Assembly (NCBI GenBank): GCA_963556495.2
Contig: OY747711.1
Location: forward strand, 34,944,914-35,008,913
Origin: Valencia hispanica
Lineage: Eukaryota; Chordata; Actinopteri; Cyprinodontiformes; Valenciidae
Length of the DNA: 64,000 nucleotides
Direction of reading: 5' to 3'
Below, piece after piece: positions 56,784 through 64,000 of the stretch (its first letter is position 1; each line of letters begins with the position of its first letter). The notes below the pieces were generated by a model. It did no database searches. It worked only from the letters and a program-made list of their open reading frames with translations, and was not told the DNA's origin. Both the position numbers and the translations under genes were made by a program.

Positions 56784-56970
56784 GCTGATGAGGTTTATGA
56801 AGATGCTGTTTAATTACAGAGCAGGATTTGACACTTGCCCACACTGCCAAAAGTACCAATACCTGCTTTAATGACCATTGAATCGCCATGCTTATCTGAC
56901 CACCAAATTTGTCTGACTTAAGCCCAATGTAGAGTCTATGGGGTGGTATCAAAAGGAAGATGAGACACCA

Positions 56971-58230
56971 GGGCCCTCATTTATCAAATGTTCGTAGAAA
57001 CTGTCCTAGAAATTGAGAATGTTCGTACGAACAGTCAAAAGTCTGATTATGAAATGTGCGGTGGCCACTTGTACGCATGTTCATCTAAAGATAAAGCCCA
57101 CATGTGCATACCCAGGTGCTCCTGCCCGTTCTCAGTCATTTGCATATAGAAATGCCCTCAATTAACCATATTTGGTAACACCACATTATCTGTCACATAC
57201 ATTAAGTCCTTGCGTTCTTCCTTAAAATAATGGCCAAGAGAGCGAAAAAAGGAATTTCATAGACACCGGGATCGAGGTGAAACATAGGTGGGGCAATAAA
57301 AGAATTCCTGATGGACAGACTTTAAAAAAAAGTCATAGTTAATACAAATTCATTTCTGCACCTATAGTTTTTGCCATCAGCACTCTGGTTCATTTCCCCA
57401 GCAAGCACCCATTACATTTCTGCTGCAGAGCAGACATAAAAAATGTGGCAAAGAATCATTTCATTTGCTGTTATTAACTTCTTTTGAAACCCGTAACTTT
57501 TTTTAACAAATTAAATAAGTTAAATTCGTACTGAACATTGCTGTTTGGTTTTATCGGCGCGGGGGGGGGGGGGGGGGGGAACCATAAAAAAATTAAAAAA
57601 CTCTTTCTGGGAGAAAGTGACAAAGGCAGTAAATGCGGTCGCGACAGTGGAGATGTTCCTGTTGGAAATTAAGGAAAAAAGGGTTTGATATCAATCTGAA
57701 TACGATAAAATGTCCTTCAGCACGCAGCTTGGCCAGATCTCCTACTGAGTGTGCACCGATCATCATATTTAACACTCGTGTGGCAGTGCGTAATTGGAGA
57801 CACTGCTTTGGGTGCCATGAGCACGGACGGAAAAAGCAACAACCGAGCGGGACCATTGTCACAGTACAGTTTGCAAACCTTTTAAAGGATCAGGGGGCCG
57901 GTTTGAAGAAATTAAACTCGTGACTGCCACGGCGAGTAACTGCAGCCACCGCGGGAGCGTGCACAAAAAGTAAATAATTAAGTGACGGCACACATCGCCA
58001 TCGCAAGCAACATGTCTACAGACGAAGTAAGTAATAGTGATTACTTTGGTGTAACATTAGTAAATATCTTTGACAACAATTAGCAGCGTCTGAAGTCCGG
58101 GTTCTTTCTCTTCCTTCTTCCTGTTAAATCGAGAATGCGCAAGAATTGTAGATTGACGTCACATCCGCATGTAAGCACCGGAAATTCGGCCACCGAATCG
58201 CAGCCTATTTTGCAACACACAGAATGTTCA
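56971..58230 (+). mobile_element. PIF/Harbinger-like relic with Myb-like fragment
   Basis: AGGGCCCTCATTTATCAAAT at 56971 is the Harbinger-type left end seen in related form at 25697. An ATG at 57232 gives MAKRAKKG, the usual start of the element's Myb/SANT-like protein, soon broken. At 57615-57685 the words VTKAVNAVATVE and EIKEK are still legible; VT.AVNAV and the KKW-like spacing are characteristic of that protein. A poly-G run of about 20 (57560-57580) interrupts the region. The right end was not located with certainty. Confidence 0.6.
57560..57580. repeat. Poly-G run
   Basis: About 20 consecutive G residues. The true length is uncertain in most sequencing methods. Confidence 0.9.
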
Positions 58231-59429
58231 AGGTAATGGAATTACACATGGGTGGGCTCATTTTTCTTGGCTTAAAACGCTTCATTACCCAATACAATTA
58301 CAAAATTGAACATGAATATAATTTAGTTTAGAGAATATAGAGAATTGTCTAAATGACACTCTGATTTATGAATCTAAATAAATAACTAACTGATATGAAC
58401 ATTTTACATATATTGAAAAGCACCATATGATTTTTTATTTTTAAAACATGCCATTTAATTCCATGCTGATGTATAAGAAATCATCCATAATAACTACTCT
58501 CACAGTGTTGGAAGGCTTTTCTAGGAATTTCATACACAAATGAATAATGTAATATTGTTCTGATTTTCTGCCACAATATGATTGGCTCATGCATCATTAA
58601 ATGCTTCCAAATGCTGTTCAAGAAAACAGCTAGCATGTATATGCTTAATTATTACAACTATACCTGTCTAATTTTCCTTTCTAATCATGATTAGAAGCCA
58701 TCACATTTCTTTAGTTCAATTTCCATTTCACATTCTGTAAAACCAAGCCGTTTCTATCATGTAGGGCTGTTAAGTTGCAGTAGAAGTGTTGTTTATATGT
58801 GCATAAGATAAGGAAAAGGTAATTCTATTGTTTCAGTTGAAAAGGTTGGGCAAAGTCAGCCTTGCGCTTTCCAACAGAATTACATAATCAAGCCCATTCA
58901 CATTGTTTGGCACATCTGCAGTGAAATAAATAGGTATGTAGGTTTTAGTCATGAGACTAAACAAGGTTATATCCATTTGACCCTTAATGTTGACACACGT
59001 TCAGTTTCTTTTCTATTCAATGAATCAGATTGATGTGTTTAAGATCATATTTCACAGATAAAGATATTGTGTGAAATAGATCAATGTCATCTTTACAAAG
59101 ACAAATGTTTAGCAGAACATTAGGATTCTATCTACACCTTTTAATAACTATAGATTGGGGCCAGCTGTGGTTCAGAAGTTAGATTGGTTGTCTTCTTAAA
59201 GGAGGATTGTTATGGTGGCCTTTGATCCCATTCATATCCCATGTTCCCAAAACATGAACAATATTACATCATGTTGACACATAATCATATTTCAGTCATT
59301 GGTAATATACAATTTATGCCATGCATTTTCTATTTTTCAGCTGATAATGAACAAAATAAGCAGAAAGGTTTAGCCTCATAAACCTCCCCCCTTCAGTGTG
59401 GGAGTTGTTAATGTCCTATGTATTTTCTT

Positions 59430-59745
59430 CCCCTTTTGTGTGTGTGTGCGTGTGTGTGCGTTTACATGTATAGCTATACTTGTGAGGACCAACCTTTGAC
59501 AGTCCACCAGCCTTGTATGGACATTTGTAGTTGTGAGGACATTTTGCCTGGTCCCCAAAATGTTTAACTAGCTATTTAACTCTACTAGTTAGGTTTAGAG
59601 GTATGGTGTGAATTAGGTTTAGGTTAAGGTTAGGGTTAGGCATGTATCAGTAATGGTTAGGTTTAGGGAAAGTGTCTGGGTTAGGCATAGTAAAATCAAT
59701 GGAAGTCAATACAATGTCAACACAAGGATAGCAAGACGTGCGTGT
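59430..59745 (+). repeat. Interspersed repeat with telomere-like TTAGGG units
   Basis: A GTGTGTGTG run is followed by CTTGTGAGGACCAACCTTTG, the word TTGTGAGGACATTTTGCC, then TTAGGTTTAG...GTTAGGGTTAGGC units, and finally CAATGGAAGTCAATACAATG and another GT run. This is the better-preserved member of the pair whose inverted copy is at 7480-7680. Confidence 0.75.
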
Positions 59746-60212
59746 GTGTGTAATATTATAGTGTTGCTACTTGTTACACCTTTTTTCGATCAAGCTTCTT
59801 TATGTTTAATGAATCATATCTAAAATCAGGCGTTTTGTTTTGATGGTTACAAAAAAATCCCCTAACAATCTAGTGTCTCTCTCATCTTGGACAAAGATTT
59901 TGTGCTGCATATTCAAACAGAATCAAAATCCACATAGAGGCATTCAAATGAACTGCATGCTGTTCTGGCTTACAAGTAGTCAAACTCTCTAGACCTACTA
60001 CATTCACTTAAATCGATTGAAATTATTTCGATTGTAGCAGATCTTTAAACTGCAGTTTTTAAAGTTAATGTGATTTTTACTAATGCTTTTGTGGTGCAGA
60101 GGATCGGTCAATACAGACAATATTTATATTTCAGGTGATGGTTATAGTCATAACTTCAAAATCTTTTGGACATTTGGATCTGATGGTATAAAATGATTAC
60201 CAGAATACATAC

Positions 60213-60379
60213 TTCTGAGAGAAGAGGTCTCTGTAAGGACTACCGTGTTGCAGGGCCATGCCGTAGCCTCTGGTGCTCAGGCTGTTTCCTGCTATGGTCA
60301 GTGTGCAGTCATCATCTGTCAGAGCAGCGTACTCCACCACCGCCATGTCCCACAGAAAGGCGTATGACTCTCGCTTTGC
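60213..60379 (-). CDS. grid1: Glutamate receptor delta-1, exon in ligand-binding segment S2
   Basis: The exon follows the acceptor AAATGTACAG at phase 0. It encodes [20 protein letters not shown], then [20 protein letters not shown] and [15 protein letters not shown], plus two bases of a Lys codon completed by the next exon. The Asp of FLWD corresponds to the conserved aspartate that contacts the amino group of glycine or D-serine in delta receptors (by family knowledge). [18 protein letters not shown] is nearly invariant in the family. The donor AA/GTATGT (60212) is strong. Length 167 bases. Confidence 0.96.
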
Positions 60380-61443
60380 CTGTACATTTAAAACAGTTTC
60401 CACAACACCCACACAAAAAATAGGAACACTTTAATTGCATAACATGTTTACAGCAACGCATCACAGACATAGTTTCAAACGCTTCAACAAGCAGGGGTTT
60501 GCAGCGTTGTTTCATTCATTAGATACCATAATTTAACATTGCAAGATGAATTTATGACAAATTTATATCTCATTAAATATAAAAAGAGAAACAATAAATT
60601 AAGTACTATTACTCAATTAACATTTTGTTTTAGTTCCTACCGGATTCTATCATATTAAGGCATCAACAAGGTTCTTTATTTATTCCATTTTTTACTGCTG
60701 GGGGGCAGAGTTATCTTTACTGGGAAACTCAATCAGAAAACATATTCTAAATGTATTCTCAGAAATAAAAACCCACTCAGTCAATGTGGAATAGCAACCA
60801 GACTATCGGATTTCTTAGAGAAGGGCATTAAAATGTAATTTTTCCCAATTCTCTGCTGAAAGCGTAATGCACACAAAAATGGATTTTCAGGCCAGAATTG
60901 AATTCTAAGTTTAATACCCTTTTTTGTCCCCTTAATTTTGCTTTAAAAAATAATTTGTTTTGTACTGCCCCATTGATGTCTACATCTTTACAAGACTAAA
61001 ATAAGATAAAACTTATTTAGATTATTTCCTAAATACATTAAGTTTACACATGCTGAAGTTAATTCTGTCAACTAAAAGTCCGAATGCAAACAAGTAGTTC
61101 CTCAAAACAGCTTTTGAGATGTCAGGTCATTCTAAATGCAATCAAGTTAAGTAAAGATGTATAATCATGTGAAGTCTCAAGAGGAATTGTGATATTTACA
61201 GACATTTACATTCTTTTCTTAAAGAGCTATCTGTTTGTTAGTGTGTTTTGCTTACTAAAACTGCGCAGTTATGTTTATTACAATTCTTAATGCTTAGCAA
61301 TATCATAGTCCTTATTTAGGTATTTTAAGGTATTTTCTTAGGCTTTTGGGAACATTTTAAGTTGGAGGATTAATGGCATGCCACAAGCTGGTTCACTGGG
61401 ATTGTATTAATCAAAACTAAATGTAACCAGCATTACCAATCAC
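60380..61443 (-). other. grid1 intron
   Basis: A 1064-bp AT-rich intron with no recognised repeat. Confidence 0.8.
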
Positions 61444-61639
61444 CTTTTTGATGCCCTCTGATGGACTTGAAACAGAGTTATCAAAGCCATTATTCTTGTT
61501 GACGACCTTCCAGATTTCAGCAAACGTGTTGTCCTGCTCCAAAGGGTTGGTGCCTTTGGCGTGGAAATATTCATATACAGCTGAGTCTCGGACTGTCCCA
61601 TAGGCAAGATCCACTTGTTTGGAAAGGTCCTGGAATGAC
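61444..61639 (-). CDS. grid1: Glutamate receptor delta-1, exon in ligand-binding segment S2 (5'-most in window)
   Basis: The exon begins after CCCTCAAATAAG, with one base finishing an upstream codon. It encodes [20 protein letters not shown], then [20 protein letters not shown] and [17 protein letters not shown]. SxQDLSKQ...YGTV.DSAVY is the start of S2 just after membrane helix M3 in delta receptors. The donor is AAG/GTGATT (61443), phase 0, joining to AKRESYAF. Length 196 bases. The exons for M1-M3 and the N-terminal half must lie beyond 64000; I searched 61640-64000 for the SYTANLAAFLT region and did not see it. Confidence 0.95.
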
Positions 61640-61984
61640 CTTATTTGAGGGAAAAAATAAAATTATTAAAGCACCAACAGTTTCAGTGACTTTTTAACAA
61701 GGGAACCAAAATTCTCCTCCCCACTAACATATGTGTGTTTAAAGGGCCTAGAACAATATATTTTCCTAACTGAAGCAAACCAAACATTCATTTATCTACA
61801 CACCTTTAGCACTCCCTACAGCTCTTTGTTAATTACTTATAACTTCTTATTTATCAAGCATTTCATGCTTGCACACAGTTTTAGGTTTACTTTTTCATTG
61901 TTTTTTTATACATATCCGGTAAAGCCTAGAATTAGTCATAACCTTAGCAGATTTGAGTAACCTTTTCATTTCTGATTAGAATAT

Positions 61985-62280
61985 TAAGTTTTTGGAGGGG
62001 ATCAGAGTCCAGACCTGATTTTAATAGAGAATCTGTGAAGGAAGGTAAAGATTAGGGTAATGGCAAGTAGACCATTCATCCTCAAACACTTGGACCTGAT
62101 AAAAGAAATATTGTCAAAACACCTCTTGAAACATACAAAAAAGCTGGTCAGTAATTATATGAAGGAATTGATTGCTTTAATGGAAATAAGGATTTTATTT
62201 CACTAATTTGTGAGAAGGGTATGAATCATTTTCAACATGGTTTTATTTATTAAATGTAACTAAAACAAGTTTAGGAATGA
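61985..62280 (+). mobile_element. Tc1-like relic, 3' part
   Basis: GGATCAGAGTCCAGACCTGA, then TAGAGAATCTGTGAAGGAAG, is the region of the transposase Glu motif. It is followed by CAAAAAAGCTGGTCAGTAAT and TATGAAGGAATTGATTGC, then the terminal-repeat words TGAGAAGGGTATGAATCATT. The frame is broken. Confidence 0.75.
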
Positions 62281-63429
62281 TACCCCTCTTGGGATCCATT
62301 TTTCACAAATGAACTGAACAGACTGTTGGATGTTGGGAAGCCATTTTCCCCAGATGGACTGAGCAGACTGCATTTCCCAGCAGTCCTAGCTGTGACCCCA
62401 TTAACATAGAAGGCAGTTCCGTAATTTCCTGACTTCGGTGAATGCAACAGAGGCGCGATGGTATGACCGATCAGAGAGGAGTTGTGCTGGGAATCTTCCA
62501 TGTCTTATTGGCTGACAGCCTGGTGTTTAATATAACCTCTAGAGCGATCTTGACAGAAAATGCACATCAGATGATTTTTGACAGAAATAAGAGGGACAAT
62601 TCTTTAGCAGTGGCAGTGGGTGGCAAAACTCTGGGCCAACACATAAAACAGGTAAACAAACAATTTATATACTTTATGTCTTCAGATTATATGAACATTA
62701 GGCAGATTCACAGCAGTGTTTGCGAAAACACGTCAGTCGCACATTACCAATGCAAGTTAAAATTGTCTGGAAAAAAACTTAAAATCGTCTGACATTTTTG
62801 ACCGACGTGCATTGGTCTGCGTCTCACTACAGCTCCTCATCACTCCAAAATGCAGCTCATTGCGAGCTTACTCCCGGCCCATAACTGGCCGCTTGCTTTT
62901 AGCAGCACCAGAACTTTCTCCACAAAGTTCCAAAACAGAGACTTTAGAGTTTTAATTAATATTGGTGTTTATTAATGTGATTCAGACCCGCTGTGTTTAA
63001 CCCTAAAGTGAGTCTAATTCAGTAGTCATATTCAAAATGATTATAGGTAATACTTCTTGATTAAAATTTTTTATATAAGCCTAAAATACTTCAACAAGAC
63101 TGCTGAGCAGGGGTGTAACTAGGAACTCTTTAAAGAAAGCTAAATGGGGGGCAGTGATGATCTTGGTGTTACCACCAAAATAAAAGCTGGGTTGTAATGA
63201 AAAGGGGGTGGGGCCTAGACTGAATGAGTCATATTAGAGTCACAAAATGTGGGTTTAAAGATTGACGTTAGCATAAATACTTAAAATCCATAAATAATTC
63301 TCACTAATTAAAGCTGTGTCTGTGTCTTATCATTCATTAAAATATATTATACACTAGAACTGATAATGTTGGCATCTTAATAAATACAGAACAGAAGGAG
63401 CTGCTTCAGAAAGCAGAGCAGGATTAAAA

Positions 63430-63485
63430 TCACTGGGACTGAGCTGCCTTGGTGGAGGTCTGCACTCTGAGTGATTTTCTAGTTA
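63430..63485 (+). repeat. RTE/L2-type LINE 3' fragment
   Basis: GCTGCCTTGGTGGAGGTCTG, then CACTCTGAGTGATTTTCTAG, is a common fish LINE 3' word. Its complement occurs in decayed form at 42450-42475. Confidence 0.55.
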
Positions 63486-64000
63486 AAACTATATAATTGG
63501 GCCAATTTCCCCCAATAAATGACACTTGTATCCTCATCATGTTGCAATGGTCAGTTCCTTTTATGATTACCTTTTAATAACATCTATAAAGATAAAAGAA
63601 ATCTGATAGTTATACTTGGTTTACAGATGACCTACACAGAACAGAAAATGAGGAAAAGAGCAGCAGACACAGAGGTCCACCATGCAACCTGACAGAACTA
63701 ACTTTTGTCAGGGAAAATTTTTTTTTTAAATAACTGTTACCTATTGACTAATTTCATCATCCTGCCCTACCTAATATTAATACTGATTTTAGAGATCTTC
63801 TTAACATTGTCATGTTTAAGTTTGAAAATAAATACCTTTTTGCAGTATTTGGCTTTAAACAAGGTGCCACGATGCTCAAGAAAGCTTTAATAAAAAGCCT
63901 TTTTACTGCGTAGGTTCCCCCAAATTTTCTACGAGGGTTTGGGCTCAGCCCCCAATGTTCCCAGGTCCAGGAAACACCCTGGCAGCGGCCGTTTTCATAT

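Larger units (their letters stand above)
55105..56788 (+). mobile_element. Non-autonomous LTR retrotransposon without pol
   Basis: Direct repeats at 55110-55440 and 56488-56783 both start TGTCACGCTG and end CCCTGACA, giving TG...CA termini. GCTGA at 55105-55109 and 56784-56788 is the 5-bp target duplication. A polypurine tract, AAAGGGGGGG (56475-56484), precedes the 3' LTR. The 1047-bp interior holds one long frame (55459-56229). It has no reverse transcriptase, integrase or protease motif, so movement would need a partner element. The sequence after the 5' LTR (GAATGATCCGGCC) does not give an obvious tRNA primer site. The 331-bp and 296-bp LTRs differ mainly by an extra 31-bp unit and a GTC/ATC-type simple repeat. 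The element sits in antisense orientation in a grid1 intron. Confidence 0.9.
54317..56966 (+). mobile_element. Degenerate Tc1-like transposon split by an LTR element
   Basis: TA at 54317-54318 is followed by CAGGTGCATGTCAATAAATT and AGAATAT, a well-known fish Tc1 terminus. Transposase landmarks lie on both sides of the LTR insertion: GCATTTAATTTAGAAATCAA (54918) before it, and GACACTTGCCCACACTGCCA (56829) and AATGTAGAGTCTATGGGGTG after it. The element is antisense to grid1. The frame is fully decayed, and the right terminus was not identified. Confidence 0.82.
53517..60212 (-). other. grid1 intron hosting nested transposons
   Basis: A 6696-bp intron. From the right it holds a repeat with telomere-like units (59430-59745), AT-rich sequence without recognised content (58231-59429), a Harbinger relic (56971-58230), and a Tc1 relic split by an LTR element (54319-56966). 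AT-rich sequence (53517-54318) completes it. All recognised elements are non-coding with respect to the host gene. Confidence 0.8.
61640..64000 (-). other. grid1 intron, incomplete at window edge
   Basis: At least 2.36 kb. It holds a Tc1 3' relic (61985-62280) and a short RTE-like fragment (63430-63485). A poly-T run lies at about 63717-63728. No exon was found. Confidence 0.7.

Noticed and set aside
57560..57580. Poly-G run as a possible G-quadruplex element
   Set aside because: A single homopolymer run in a decayed transposon; its length is unreliable and there is no sign of function.
62442..62792. 116-codon plus-strand frame inside the grid1 intron
   Set aside because: No recognisable domain, opposite strand to the host gene, and no splice or promoter evidence.
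61640..64000. Further upstream grid1 exon (M3 region)
   Set aside because: I looked on the minus strand for the SYTANLAAFLT-type motif and a following donor and did not find it; it must lie outside the window.

Overview
This is a piece of a teleost fish nuclear genome. It is AT-rich, eukaryotic and dominated by transposons. Fish origin is supported by the repeats: Tc1/mariner elements, L2/CR1- and RTE/Rex3-type LINEs, a TTAA-flanked Kolobok-like element, hAT and PIF/Harbinger relics, and tRNA-derived SINEs. It is also supported by the one host gene, an ionotropic glutamate receptor of the delta type (grid1). No tRNA or rRNA gene, CRISPR array or bacterial-style operon is present. All recognitions were made by eye; no alignment or database search was run.

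Host gene. The right quarter of the window (about 47.2-64 kb) holds the last four coding exons of grid1 on the minus strand, at 61639-61444, 60379-60213, 53516-53276 and 48136-47699. All four have canonical AG/GT borders and join in frame. They encode the end of ligand-binding segment S2, membrane helix M4 and the cytoplasmic tail ending in the PDZ ligand GTSI. The rest of the gene lies beyond the right edge. The M4 exon is open past its donor for 72 further codons. That read-through is GC-rich and proline-rich and ends YTQL, which also fits a class I PDZ ligand. It is the most interesting host-gene signal in the window.

Left three quarters (1-47 kb). This lies downstream of grid1, and I see no host gene in it. 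It holds a nearly complete Tc1/mariner element with about 285-bp inverted repeats and one premature stop (1221-2848), and L2-type LINE relics (1-292, 4605-6555). An interstitial telomere-like repeat sits in a CA-rich block (7480-7850). LINE copies with a GGCAA-type 3' tail lie at 11457-14470 and 27958-30440. The second of these was invaded by another LINE (6-bp target duplication) and by a short inverted-repeat element. A further LINE (35140-37886) was invaded by a hAT element with a perfect 8-bp duplication (35468-36769). A relative of that hAT element lies inverted at 14.72-15.29 kb.

Most unusual mobile element: 17114-18720. It has long terminal inverted repeats and TTAA duplications. On the plus strand it carries a THAP zinc-finger exon. 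On the minus strand it carries a decayed exon resembling the cysteine-rich 'ballast' domain of P2X7 receptors, followed by a good splice donor.

Inside grid1. The 6.7-kb intron between the S2 exon and the M4 exon holds an old Tc1-like element split by an LTR retrotransposon without pol (55110-56783: two LTRs, GCTGA duplication, one gag-like ORF with tandem peptide repeats). A Harbinger relic with a Myb-like fragment adjoins it.
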